Shown: piece by piece, positions 35,396-47,466 of the stretch | How positions within the stretch are numbered: position 1 is the first letter of the stretch | Layout: each line of letters opens with the position of its first letter | The notes under the pieces: generated by a model | Seen by the model: only the letters and a program-made list of their open reading frames with translations | Told to the model about the DNA's origin: nothing | Databases searched by the model: none | Source: Phoronis australis | Taxonomy: Eukaryota > Phoronida > Phoronidae | Length of the DNA stretch: 64,000 bases | Direction: 5' to 3' | Assembly (NCBI GenBank): GCA_002633005.1 | Contig: NMRA01000031.1 | Location: forward strand, 1,551,428-1,615,427 | Made by a program: the position numbers and the translations under genes

Positions 35396-36194
35396 CCTGG
35401 ACTGACGAGACTGCAGGAAAAAACTCAAAAGCATTACAAATGGTACATTGTATTAAAATATCATGTCAAAATCAGATATGCTGCTTAGCGTGGGGGAAAT
35501 GCTTTGTCTTGGAGTAATTACCTCTTGGCTCTAATTACTATACCTGTACCTATTGCCAGCATTTATACTGGCACTCTCAAACAAGCTACGATTCATGGAG
35601 CCGTGATTGATAATATAATAGCAGGGAAACCGACAGCGTATGACTGGCCTGAACTGAAAAAGAGCAAGTACAATACGCGAGCAAAATAAAACATGATTCT
35701 GTTCAAGTTTTTCCTTATATATCTCACATCTTGAGAAGTTGTGTCTGTTTTGGTGTGAATTATATTGTAAGACGACAACATGAGTCATGTTTTTAAATTA
35801 TGAATTTGCACCTAATAAGCGTTGGTCATAATTAACGGCCTGATTATGGAGCATTGGAGAATATTAACAATATCACTGTATGTTCAGCACGAAACTTCCT
35901 GCCAAAACACCTCTTTTTGTTTGTTTTTCTCCATAATGCTTCCCGCTACAAATATGAGCAAACAACCCAGATTAGTTTAACTTCAAAACAACTTGTTGAA
36001 ACAATGGGCGCCCGAGATTGATGGAAGCCACCAGAACTCCCTCGATCAACAATGCGCTGCGGTAGACGAGATCACAATTCAGAGTTCTAAGAATGAAGTA
36101 AAGAGAAACTAAGAATTGATTTTTTTTCAAGTCGTTTTGCACAACTCGCCAGAAGTTATAGTAGAAATGTACTGCGCACAAATTGCACCACTCA

Positions 36195-37768
36195 GGAATC
36201 TAGTAAGGTCACCCATGGGGTATTTTAAGATGACTTATCAATATTTCCACGTCACCGAGAGGTATTGTAAGGTCAACGAAGTGCCTTGTAAGATCTCTGA
36301 GGTGTATTCCCAGGCCACGGAGGAGTATTGTAATGTCACTCAGGACTATTGCATTGTCACGCAGGAGTATTGACAAGGCTCTGAGGAGCATTCCAAGGTC
36401 ACATTGGAATATTGTAGAGGTGACTCAGGAGTTTTGTTATGTCATTCTGTAGGATTTTGATGTCTGAATAATATTGCAAGGTCAGCTAGGTGTGTTTTAA
36501 GGTCCCTCGTGAGTTTTGTAAGGTCACTCAGGACTATTGCAATAGCTCACTTGAGACTTTCCAGATATTCAATGTGACGTCACCGGAAGGAGGGCAAAAC
36601 CCTCCATATTGTTCTTGTTATGCCACTAGTCTTTGATAAACACGCGAAATCTTACTGGAGTTCTTATGGTGAATTTTACGCTTAAAACGTTAACACAATT
36701 TAAGGGATAGTAGATGGATCTCGGAATAACTGTGAATGGACAAAAAAGGGGGAACTTGTTCTGCTTAGCTGTGAACGGACTGAAACTGGAACTCGGCCCG
36801 GTCTAGGCCTGAATGCCGCAGGCATACAGCTGCGATAGTATATCCCCATAAAAAGTTACTCATTTCAAAATACATCAAATAAAATCATGAAACATGCATG
36901 GGTGCACATGGAGTTATAATTAGCATATACCCTAGCTGAGTTTGGATACAATTTAGTCTACAAATAACTTGAACATATCGATGAAAACCTCGCAGTTCGC
37001 TGAGTTCGCTCACCGGGCACCATTCTGAGGAAGTAACGTCAAATCACCCCTGTTGACGAACAAAAAGCCCAAGGGACACAAATCTTACAAATTTCACTTG
37101 ATATTTTCCCCATGATATTATGCAAGTGTCACGCGCCAGGTCACACGCTTTGCTCAATCTCGCGCCCAGCCTTTGCCTCATACCTGACTCAGTTGAAATA
37201 CTTTGTAGTTATCGCGCGCGCGGTCAAAGTTAACAATAACCAAAAAGTGGAGTTGGAATTCTTCGCCAAAATCACCTGAATTCCCGTAGCTATGGGTCAT
37301 CGAAGATATGTTTAGAAGCAGAAAGGATCACTGAAGAGAGAAAGCGCCTTTTTAGGTGATAATTTTAGGTGTAGATTGTAATTTTTGACGAGGTAAAAAC
37401 TTAATCACTGAGCGGATTTCGCCTACTGCCCGTTTAAAATACACTAGACGAAATTAGTACAGAACGCGATGGAACGTACATGTATTGTAGTGCGAATCTG
37501 AATTTCATTTGCCATAATGCATTTTTCACACTAAAAACTCGAAGTAAAAAACAGAATACACTCTGCTACCGTATCGGGCAAATGGTCAAACGATAAGCTT
37601 TTGCCCCACTTCCCGTGACGTCACAGTTAAGTCTCACATAATCTCGCGTTAGTGTTATGAATTCGCAAAAGGACTATTGCAAGGTCACCCAGGAGTATTG
37701 CAAGGTCACAGCGGATTATGGTAAGGCCACTCAGGAGTACTGCAAGGTCACTCAGATGTCACGTAAAC
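36195..37768 (+). repeat. 21-bp AGGTCA-rich array, copy B, split by an insert
   Basis: Two parts, 36195-36545 and 37665-37768, belong to the same array as 20640-20945, with about eight exact AGGTCA hexamers. The right part is the most regular (GCAAGGTCACCCAGGAGTATT). The two parts are separated by a TIR element at 36573-37625. Confidence 0.7.
36573..37625. mobile_element. 1.05-kb TIR element inserted in array B
   Basis: Ends TGTGACGTCACCGGAAGGAG and, inverted, TGTGACGTCACGGGAAGTGG, both continuing GGCAAAA. Absent from block A. The terminal GTGACGTCAC is a palindrome containing a CRE-like TGACGTCA. No coding frame. Another 25-40 bp on each side is also absent from A, so the true borders may lie slightly further out. 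Confidence 0.7.
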
Positions 37769-37799
37769 ATGAAATACAACGTCAGACATGTAAACCTAG

Positions 37800-38195
37800 G
37801 GATAGAATCTATTTTTACTCAAAATTGAACTCCAAAGTATTTTTAAAATTTTACTTTCTACGATAAGTGTCCGTTACTCTGGCTCAAATTTGCCACGGTT
37901 GATGTAAACGATTGAGTAGTTTTATTTTGCATTTGCTGATCAATAAAGCTAAGCCTGGAAATGAGTCTGAAACTAAATCCCGACATTTTACTAGAAATCT
38001 CGAATTTTCAAACCAATTAGTTGCTTTACACTTGGTGTCAAGTGCGGCTTTACACTACACTAGGGTTTACGTACTCCTTAACACACTTAAGTACAGAATT
38101 ATAGGGGATTTTCTTGAGTTCGTACTAAAAGAAAACGGAAAAGAGCCAAATAGTATTTTGAGTTAGGTTTCGAGTCAAAACATTGGATCCTGGGT
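37800..38195. mobile_element. Old TIR element at a CCTRG site, copy B
   Basis: Orthologous to 20979-21377, with CCTAG to its left and CCTAA to its right. Being in both blocks, it predates their duplication. Its decayed ends agree with this. Confidence 0.6.
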
Positions 38196-38355
38196 CCTAA
38201 GTTACTTACGTCACACTTAGTTTGTCTACAAGGTTTTTTAATTTAGACCGGTATTCGTAAAAGTACATCAATTTTGATGAATAGTCATAAAGTTGGCATG
38301 AGCGTGAAACTGCACCCGTCTTACAGGGGTTCGAGAGACCTTCTCCTACACACAG

Positions 38356-39138
38356 ATGCTTCAGAAAGTGCTTGAAGAGTTAAAGCCTTTGAACACGGGG
38401 ATTTTCCTCAGTATATTGATGTTCATCTGGGGATTACTGCTTACGTTGTACACATGTGCAAGTACCTGCCGACGTAACGAAGCGGGAGGTTTGCTCTATC
38501 GTCATCCTTGTTACATGCCTCGTGTATTGCACGCCCTGTGGATCCTAATACCCGTGAAAACACTTACCTGGTGCGTTCTCATGGGGAAGGGTGAACAGGT
38601 ATGGGCCCTTGTGGCCATTCTATGCGCCGTTATCACTTGTAGTGTAAGTCTGGTGATAACAATGAGAACATTTCGTCAGAAAAATAACGAATACCCGGAA
38701 GCAGTTCTCGACAGGGAGAAATGGATTTACCGCGTCATAGTTTTTAACGCACCAGCGTTTACAACAACATGGTTAAGCATCTTAATGCTAGAAACAGTGG
38801 CGCTGATCTTGCGCACCGAGATTGACGAGCAGTACCACAACCTGATATCATACATATTCTGCGGCCTGCTATGTGTCAAGATGGTAGTCACCAGCGTACT
38901 CGAGTTAACTAAATTCTTAGACTGGTCAGTCTATTTGTACGGCCACTGCGCAGTTTGGACTATCTACTGGCTACTCGTTTCTATATTAAGTTTTGAAGAA
39001 GACGTGGTAGCACCCCTTAAAGCAATTTCTTGTACTTTGACCGCCGTTGCCGTCATTTCATTTGCCATAAAGACAACAAAAACTGCCAAATACGTAATGG
39101 ACCAAAGGGAGGTGCGCTCTGTTTCTGAGGCCAGGTGA
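38356..39138 (+). CDS. Seven-transmembrane protein of unknown function, copy B
   Basis: 260 aa, uninterrupted, about 75 percent identical to the product of 21558-22328, with the same predicted seven-helix plan. It starts four codons earlier: ATG CTT CAG AAA precede the codon that is ATG in copy A and GTG here. Near-invariant parts are the loop after helix 1 and residues about 150-185, where even the DNA is almost unchanged. Helices 1-4 carry most replacements (for example INGLTINTTW against FNAPAFTTTW). An acceptor-like CTTACAG ends at 38316 and AATAAA lies at 39628. Function unknown; a pair of diverging membrane receptors or transporters is plausible. Confidence 0.85.
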   Translation: MLQKVLEELKPLNTGIFLSILMFIWGLLLTLYTCASTCRRNEAGGLLYRHPCYMPRVLHALWILIPVKTLTWCVLMGKGEQVWALVAILCAVITCSVSLVITMRTFRQKNNEYPEAVLDREKWIYRVIVFNAPAFTTTWLSILMLETVALILRTEIDEQYHNLISYIFCGLLCVKMVVTSVLELTKFLDWSVYLYGHCAVWTIYWLLVSILSFEEDVVAPLKAISCTLTAVAVISFAIKTTKTAKYVMDQREVRSVSEAR

Positions 39139-39627
39139 CATTAATACTGAATGCGCTGTCTGTCCTGTCTGCCGTTTCTTTTGATTACGCGACTATTTTT
39201 GTTTTCAAAACGATGTCTGTCCATGTATATCGTTTTCGAAATCTCTATAAAACGTATGTACTCACGTCTCATGATGGTATCCCAAGAGTGGGTGTGGTTG
39301 TATGTTGACGAAAACCCTTTCAGGAATTAGTTACGTTTTTAAAAGAAAATGGAGTAATGAGACTTGATATTTTGACCCAAAATGATCCCAGAGGTAACTT
39401 TTGAACGTTGAACGTTCAATCCGATTGTTTTGAAAGTTTAATGTGAACTGCAGAAAATAAACCCATGGGATAATTTTGATGACGAAATTACATCGTGAAT
39501 GTGCAAGAGTGAAAGCTCTATTTCTTTGCGTCTTACTGTGTCATGCAGTTATGGGAGTCTCTAGATTTGATTTAAGTTGGTACATGTACGATCATAGATC
39601 GTGAAATAAGGCCAGTTACCACTTTCT

Positions 39628-39633
39628 AATAAA
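39628..39633 (+). terminator. Poly(A) signal after 7-TM gene B
   Basis: AATAAA in the context CTTTCTAATAAAGCGCTTC, retained at the matching place in block A. Another AATAAA occurs near 39456. Confidence 0.5.
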
Positions 39634-40437
39634 GCGCTTCATTCTCATTTTACTTTGTTTGAAATTAACCATTGTTACATGCAAATGTAACGTTTCCAGT
39701 CAAGAATTTAATTAATGACCAACCATCGCCTGAAAAAGCAACCCACCATTACAAAGTTTATGTATTACCTCTCTGAAAGGGATTATGTGCATATTTAATT
39801 CAAATTCGCTTTGTAAAGTACACTTGTAAAAAGCAAACATTGTCGTAACATACAACATAGAACTAAGCAGTGTAGTACAATAGGAGGGCTCCACTCCGTC
39901 ATCTTGCCATTAGCGGCAAGGGTTCTCGGTCGAAAAACTAGCACCCCATGCGGCGAAAACTAACCGAGTCCGAACCATGTAAATACTGATAACTTCACAC
40001 TTCAATGACGTTTAACGTGCAATGAAATTACTGTGTGATTGTTAAATACTAGAACAAGATGTACCAAATTCTTAACGACCGAAGTCGAATATTTCATCTT
40101 CTGAACAAGATACGTGTATATGCGTAGCTGTATTCGACCTGTGCAGGTGATTGATGCGTCTATGCTACATGTAGGCTTATGCGCACTTTGTTCATCTGTT
40201 TCGTTGTTTCTTTATTCCCATTAAGCTTAATTTAAAAGAAAAATCAAATACTAGGGTCCCTATCTTACCAAAATCTCACAATATGTAGCCACGTGCAAAA
40301 ATTCATTACCAACAAAGTAATATGGATTGATTTCGCGACTTGTTGTTGAGTTTTTGCGACTCAATACGTACATGGATAAAGATTAAAGGAAAACCACATG
40401 TGTGACTTATAAGCAAATATGAATGACAGATACATAC

Positions 40438-43400
40438 TTAGTCCTCATCCACATCTGGTCGTCGTTCACAGTCTTCAACGTGTACCTGTTTGCTCGGGTA
40501 CCGTGTGTAGCAGATATCCCGTGCTTCACAAGTGCAATACTCTGTGCAGGACAGGTCAGCGCCATTGCAACTACGTGTACAGGGTGTGTCGCTACATGCA
40601 TTTTCTTCTACAATGCCGCTACTACGTCTAGTAGCGCGTCGTGTGCGACATGTGCTGTTAAAATAGTTGGTGTTACTAAAGAGCTGTTGACTTTTCGGCC
40701 AAGGATGGCAATACACATGGTATCCTCTGGTTGATCCCTGCAGTCAGCACCCTTCCATAACAGCATCTGAAGGTGTACTCGGAGTACCTGCACACATTGG
40801 CATCTGTTGATGGAATTTTCTTTAGTGGTGGGGGCTTTTTTCGCCCACGGTAGAACTTGGTACGGGCATAATTCATTGTTTGAAAACTATTATGTCCATG
40901 CAGAGCTAAGAAGAATACATACGCAGTTTCTGAAAGCTCAGCGTTGGTCTCGCCAGACTCTCCCAATACCTGACCGAGGCCTGGAATGTTAAGTTCAAGT
41001 ACTTTGAGGGCTGTCAACTTTCCTTTTCCAAAGGCATAGGACAATTTGTCGCAGCCGGACATAGCATGAATAACTAGGTGTTGGCTGCAATATCTGTGGA
41101 GTAATCTCTGAACCGTTTCATTTATGTCCAATATATCACCATTCCACTTTATCATTTGAATCTCTTGATCAACAGCACAAAGACATCGGCGTTGTCAATG
41201 AGCAATTCGGATGGTGTGGACAGCTTTTTCCACCGCTTTTAACACGTGTGACGTGTGTTTCAACATCGGTAACTACACAGTTGGTTTGGTTGACCAGCTC
41301 GATGTTACGTGAAAGATCGATGAGCAGATCCTTGTTCTTGGTATTGTTCATAATTTGTTCTCGGCACTGTAGGATGGTGTTTCCTTAGCCTGTGCTTGTC
41401 TTAACCTCTCATGATCTTTTGCACAGGGATTTTCTTGGTCATATCTGTCATACAAAAATATTTTCTTTGAAGTAGGTGGAAGGTGGGCTAGTCGTGTACC
41501 AAAACTTACCGCCAAATCTCCTGTAGTTCTGGAGACTGGTCAGACGACTTCATATCAAGCTGGTCAGCATTCAACGCCACGGCTGGAGCAGACTGATTTG
41601 CAACAGACTAGCCAAGAGACATGACCAGGATGACCTTATCACCCTTCCCCAGGCAACCGTATTCATCAATCAGGGCTGTAGATACTGGACTTCGCTTGTA
41701 CTGAAAAACATCGGATATGTCAATGCTGCGTTGGTGCCTCACATCTAACAGCTTCGATAAATCTCAAGTAGTCACGTATGCTGGAAATTGCTGAGTGTGT
41801 AGTTTCTAATGACATTAATTTTGTGTCATATTTCTTCTTGTCAGTTTTTACCCACATCGGCACAAAGCTGTATATTAAGTATACTGCTTTGTACGTACTA
41901 AGGCTAGAAGATAGGTATTTGGAGTTAGCAGAACTTCCTCAGCCTTTAGTCGTCTTGACCTCTCGTGATCCTTTGCACAGGAATTTTCTTGGTCATATCT
42001 GTCGAACAGAACCATTTTTGTTGAAGTGGGTAGATAGTGGGCTAGTCCTGTACCAAAACTTGCCGCCAAATCTGTAGTTTCGGAGACTGTTCAGACAACG
42101 TGATACAGAAGCTGGCCAGCATTCAACACCTCGTCTGAAGCAGAATGATTTGCAACAGATAGGCCAAGAGACATGACCAGGTTGGCCTTATCATCCTTTC
42201 TCAGGCAACCGTATTTATCAATGAGGGTTATAGGCACTGGACTTCGCTTGTACTGAAAGACATCGGCTATGTCATAGCTGCGTTGCTGCCCCACAACTAA
42301 CAGACGACTTAATAGCGTCTTAATGTCGTAAATGGCCTTCCACTTGACAGTGACCTGCTTCTTCATTGTCTTGGCTTTTTTCTTGATTGGTTTATGAAAT
42401 TCAATGCTTAGCGAAGCGTTGAACTTACAACTCTCCTTACTCCCGATTAACAATACATCCTGGACATTCACTATGTCTATAGCTACTTGACCATTGCAGA
42501 TGCTGTAAAGACACGGATGTCCGTCAGTGACGGGGGTCTGCGCTTCGTTAGCTCATCTGCAGTCTTTCTCCAATCTTATTCGTGCAGTTTCTTTCTTCCT
42601 TCTGCTTCCTGCTCGTGCTCAGCCATTTCTTCATGCACTACTATGTGTAGCTTCTTCCCTCCCTCCAGTTTCCTTTTAGGCTCTCCATGTGCTCCATTGC
42701 AATGTCAAGGTGAGCACACACATTGAAACTGTTCACCCACACAGCCACTTGCTTGGCACTTGTGGAGATGCCCTTCCTAACTCCAGCACCTTTCCCCGCT
42801 TGATGTATGTCTGCTCTACAAATTGATCAACTAGCACTGCAGTTCCGCCATCCAAGTATCGACAGACGTGAGCACCTTTCACGCAAACCTGCCTTGGCAT
42901 TGTCGGAAATGTGCTGCATCTGTTGAATATGCCAGCTCAGGTATGGTGCATATATGTGGTAACTTGCTGCGAAAAAATATGGCAACATCTGCTTTAGAGA
43001 ATGTTGTTGAATAAAGAAGTCACCATCCCACTCTCCACACAGAAACATCAGAGACAGCAGTGTTGGCTTAATAATCTCCCGGTCGGGCGTTCTCTAACCA
43101 TCTCCTGATTAGCACTCAACTTATTCTACACCTAAGTTCCATTTGAGTAGGTATTATGTACATGTAATAACACAGCTGTGATGAGACGGTAGGCCCGTAA
43201 AACATTTATCAAAGCATTTCCATTGACTATGCTGGTGACTCCAGCAAACGCCGAGAGTATGAGCATTTCCACCTCAGATACCTTGATCAATGTGTCAATA
43301 CAACCCAAGAAACTCATGGGCGTGTGAGTCATAGCAGCGTGAAACATGACGTTGCTCCAGCGAAGAGGGTCAGTCCACTATAATAATCATGCAGTTTGAT

Positions 43401-43650
43401 ACAATTGGAGGTCGACAGTGAGATGAATGAATGGCATTCAAAACCGTTAAAAGTGCGCTTAAGATACTCAAGTGTTGTCAATACTGTGTCGGATTGAGCA
43501 TGAGGTGAGTCGATCATCGGTCCGAAGATGTAAAAAGTCTTGGGCTTCTGGGTCACCAGTCGGTCTTGCTTAGCATTAAAACCGGCCCACTCAAGTGGTC
43601 TCATTGACGCTGCTGACTGAACATGACTGCCTGGAGCTGTAATTCGTCAG
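40438..43650 (-). pseudogene. Longest relic of the PIN-like/CXC-family gene
   Basis: Read leftward from 43650, broken frames give one collinear protein: SDTVLTTLEYLKRTF (43604-43329), SFLGCIDTLIKVSE and AFAGVTSIVNG (43347-43132), DFFIQQHSLKQMLPYFFAA (43048-42827), AVWVNSFNVCAHLDIAMEHM (about 42750-42690), DVFQYKRSPVPITLIDKYG (42471-42091), VLFDRYDQENSCAKDHERSR (about 42010), DNADVFVLLI (about 41190), HAMSGCDKLSYAFGKGK (41155-40676), and a Cys-rich end with NACSDTPC and CTEYCTC (40716-40438). The order agrees with what I recall of the family. The part encoding QRSxDIxDVFQYKRSPV to DHERSR is present twice (41385-41790 and 41935-42330). Nonfunctional as it stands. Confidence 0.75.
41790..41934. 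repeat. ~145-bp repeat between duplicated pseudogene parts
   Basis: TTTTGTGTCA through CAAAGCTGTATATT matches the inverse of about 785-900 near the window start. It sits exactly between the two copies of the pseudogene segment. Confidence 0.55.
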
Positions 43651-43730
43651 CGGAGACGCATTTCGCTGGAAGCATGGGAGGTTTCACTTTTGAAGATCCC
43701 GTGTGGTGTTCCAGTGGTAATCGTCATTAA

Positions 43731-43870
43731 AGTATGAATTTATCAGTGTTTACATGGTTCGGACTCCGGCGCTAAAATATTGTTGCTTATTCGCCGCTTG
43801 GGGCGCTAGTTTTTCGACTGATAACCATTGCGGCTAATGGCAAGATGGCGAAGTGGATATTCTTACTTTA
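43731..43870 (+). repeat. Dispersed TTCGGACT/CGCCGCTTGG repeat, independent copy
   Basis: Inverse orientation to the copies at 23090-23240 and 39880-40015. It abuts the 5' end of the pseudogene relic. Confidence 0.7.
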
Positions 43871-44123
43871 GTACACTCCCTACTTTCAAGTGTTGCTATT
43901 TTTCCTACTGTCTACTACTTTTTGGCCTGTTCCAAACTTTTCCTACCATATCTGAAATTCCTAATTCATACTTTTTCCTACTTTTTGCTCAGATAGCTCT
44001 AACATTTCCGTATACGTTATGTTTTTGGAGTAGTGAGTAGTCGTTTAAGGTTGTCAGGAGCAGCACCGACACGAAGGACTTCCTCCAGTACATGCCGTGC
44101 TGACCAAAAGACTATGTACATGT

Positions 44124-45280
44124 AGTTGGAGAGCCAGCAAGACTTACATCATACTTATGAGTGCAAAAGCTTTGAGTTCGTAATTCTATTGTAAATCACC
44201 TACATGTACCATTGAACGAAAGGGGCGTCTTAAGTTGCACACTACTAGGCTCTGGTCCCTGGCGAGTCCAATAATGCCCAAAAATCCATTTCATCAAAAT
44301 TTCGATTGCAACATCCATTTCAAGTTTATTTCATTCAAATCAGCACTCAAATTAAAATTGTGCAACATAAGACGTGGAAATGCTTGGTGTTATTAAGTAA
44401 GACTCCTACTAATTAACGAGCAATTAATGATTTGTTTCGAATCAGTTTGTAAGTGCAACGAAAACGTTTTCCAAGAGATAGTTTAGTAACTCTCAACACC
44501 ATATCCACAACTTAAGACGTAGTTTTTGTTGGGGTTTGCAAATGAGACGGGGGTGTTTTAACCATAAGGGATAACAAACCCCCAAAAATGAACTTGTATA
44601 GAAGAGGAAATACGACACTTTTGATTTCTGTTGTGGATAAACCATTATTTGAGATTAAGAAAAATGCAACTTAAGACGTAAAAATCCTTGTGTTATTAAT
44701 TAAGACACTTAATAATTAACGATCAGTTGACGATTTATTTAAACTTTTTGAGTGCAACAAGAAATTTCACAAAAGTGGCATAGCAACCTTGGACACCACA
44801 TCCAGAACTTAAGACGCAATTTTCCTGGGGTTTGTGGGTGAAACAAAATCGAACCCGAGGGACAATAAGACCCTGTTCGGCAACTTGTTACAGAAGGAGC
44901 TAACCAGAAGAGAGATCAATCTTCAAGTGACAACTCGAGAAGGAGTCATTCCAAGGAGAGCTGAAATAATAGTAATCAAAATTGTCCTATTTCCTCGTTT
45001 ATACGAGTTTATTTTGGGGGTCTTTTTATCACTTGAGGCCAAAACACCCCCGCCTTAATTTGAGTGGTGATTTGATTGAAATAAACTTGAAACAGATGTT
45101 GCTCTCGAAATTTTATTTTAATGGATTTTGGGTCCCATTTTGAACCCCAGAGGGACCAAAGCCCAGGATTGTGTAATTAAGACGCCCCTTTCCTTCATTG
45201 GTAAGTGATATGCAGTAGAATTACGCAGTCAAAACTTTTGCACTCAAAAATGTGAATAAAGTTCTGCTGCCTCTCTAACT
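44124..45280. mobile_element. 1.16-kb element with ~230-bp inverted arms
   Basis: Arms 44124-44357 and 45053-45280 are inverted copies with shared blocks AGTGCAAAAG, GTAATTCTA, GAAAGGGGCGTCTTAA and TTCAAGTTTATTTCA. An inner boundary may lie at CCATTGAA (44211) and its partner (45197), where TA stands outside both. The centre holds a ~300-bp tandem duplication (about 44365-44540 and 44665-44840) with repeated TTAAGACGT and AATTAACGA motifs. No transposase frame: a nonautonomous foldback-like element. Confidence 0.75.
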
Positions 45281-47466
45281 AATGGTGAGTACTGCCTGTG
45301 ACATAAGGTGAATGTCATTGGTAAGTATCGATGAAAACTACTCATGAACGCCTGCTACTCTTCCTTCTTTTTGCCACTTTCACTGCAAAATTCCTACTTT
45401 TCCATACTTTTTCGAAAATGTATCATTCTTGTTTCCTACTCTTTTGTCTAAAAGTGCTTGAAAGCCTGAAGTTCGAACAGCGGGAACAATGGTGAAGGGC
45501 ACCTTTTGCAGCGAAATATATTACACAAAATCCCCAGAAATGGTCAGGCTGTAACTTACCTGGAATATTTACTGTTATTGAGGAACAGTGGGTATATGAA
45601 AATAAGATTTGGTCTTGTCATCCAATACTTTTTTACTTCAGTTTTGTATGAAGTTGAGTGGGTACATACTATCTGGATTGTTGCTCAGTACCTCTTAAAA
45701 TATTTTGTCATGACATTTTCCAACTATGATTAGTCATGAGTTCTTGCAATGTTAATACGTTTTATAAATTGTAAGCCTTTCTACAGATTAGCAATTGACT
45801 TGTAACTATTGGTGATTGTAGTGGGGGAGTGGGGAATTTACACTGTAGTGGCATGTCACAAAGAAATAACGGAATGTTCTAAATTATGTGTGAAAGTGCA
45901 TCAGAATGGATTAGAATGTTGTGGTAGTGATGAATTGCCTTGTTTTCTTCTTCTCACTTGTGTAACATCTACTGCACAAAACAATTGTGTGCATTACTAC
46001 TAGTCTAGCTGCCGGCCCAATAGCCTCCGTAGTGAACCCTGCAATGTTGATTACTGTAATTTTCTGTTAAAATATAGTAAATGTGATCTGGAGAACAAAA
46101 TTAGCTTGGTTGCACTTCGCAATTCAATATGGCGGAATCATCCATCTTGAATTTCAGCCCATTTTTTGAATTTTCAGATCTGTGTCATACAGGGCCATGT
46201 AATACATCATTTTTACCATATTGTATGATGCTGAGTCCATTTGTGATATCAATTTCTTGATACAGGGTGGATTTCACCTTTTTTGTACACACAGACTTTT
46301 AGGTAGTTTCTTAAAAGAGGCTGATACTGATTACAATGTGCCAAAACTATTTGGAGACTGCAACTGACTTTGTCTTCTCTTCCAGCTGTCTAGTTTTCTA
46401 CATTCGGCCGTCTGTTTCATAAAAAGTAATGTAAGATTTAAGTGAGAAATTGGTGTTACGCTCCACATAGCTATTTCAGAAAATAGTTAAATCTCACTTA
46501 AGCAAAAATACATAATCTTTGAGAAATACGATAACTTCCAATAACAGATGATTTATATATTGCTTGACAAAACCTTTCATAAATAGAAGTAATACAAAAT
46601 TACACGTGCCTAAAGCCATTGTCAAATTTCATTGTTTGATGGCATCATCACACGTACGCGCTAGGCGACATAATTTTGTGTGATAATATACATTGTATAA
46701 ATTTTGTTTATATCATGAAATGATTACAAAATATAGTATAGCTGAGTTGACACCAAACTTGAGAATTGTTCAAGAAGGTGGTGTTGCTTAAGGATGGCCT
46801 GGTTTTACTAGTTTGGGTAAGTATGCTACATAGTTGCTTGGCGTGTAATATTACATCTTGAATTTTGTTACTGAAAACCTCAAAATTGTGCTCAGATTAA
46901 TAATGAAATATGCCAAAACATAGAGTGAATTTTGTTGAGAAATAATTTTGAGTGTTATCGTGAAGTTGAAATACCTACAGTGGTTCATTAATAAGTTTCC
47001 ACCATGACTCTGGATAAAAATAAATAACGAGCAAACTGCTTCCATTGTAGAACAAGTGCTACGACACGGAGGCTTATGCATTGTGTTTAGATCGGGGTCA
47101 CCATGGCAATAATGAAGACATGTACGAGTGGCCCAGGTTTACTGTGGCCTTTGTCAGTAATTATTATGTGCCACTTTTGTGAATATTGACCACCCCTTGG
47201 TCCAGTTGGTTGTGGCTCACATATATCTGCAGTCTTTACGTGTAAGTGGCTTGAGTTCACCCGGCCTTAAAACTTTAAACTAATTTTTGTTTAAAGTTAA
47301 AAAATTCGTAACCATTTGACATAAAAAGTGCTTATTTAGTTAAATTTCATGGTATGCATTTCAAATTAGTTAAATGAAACCTCAAAAACTTAGAAAATGC
47401 ATGGTGCAAACTAGACTTTGATCACCACGGGAAGGATTCATGTTTTAAAAACTTACGGTTTGTCTA
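45281..47466. other. Stretch without a supported gene
   Basis: Plus frames at 45506-45733 and 45809-46003 have no motifs. 46040-46280 resembles part of the insert at 23930-24200. A hairpin with TTAAGTGAGA and TCTCACTTAA arms lies at about 46437-46501. Confidence 0.5.

Larger units (their letters stand above)
34434..41725 (+). repeat. Segmental duplication block B
   Basis: Partner of 19068-26000, with the same order and orientation. B-specific additions are TIR elements at 34998-35395 and 36573-37625. Past 41725 the pseudogene continues in B, while A switches to junction repeat E. B therefore preserves more of the ancestral right side. Confidence 0.9.
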
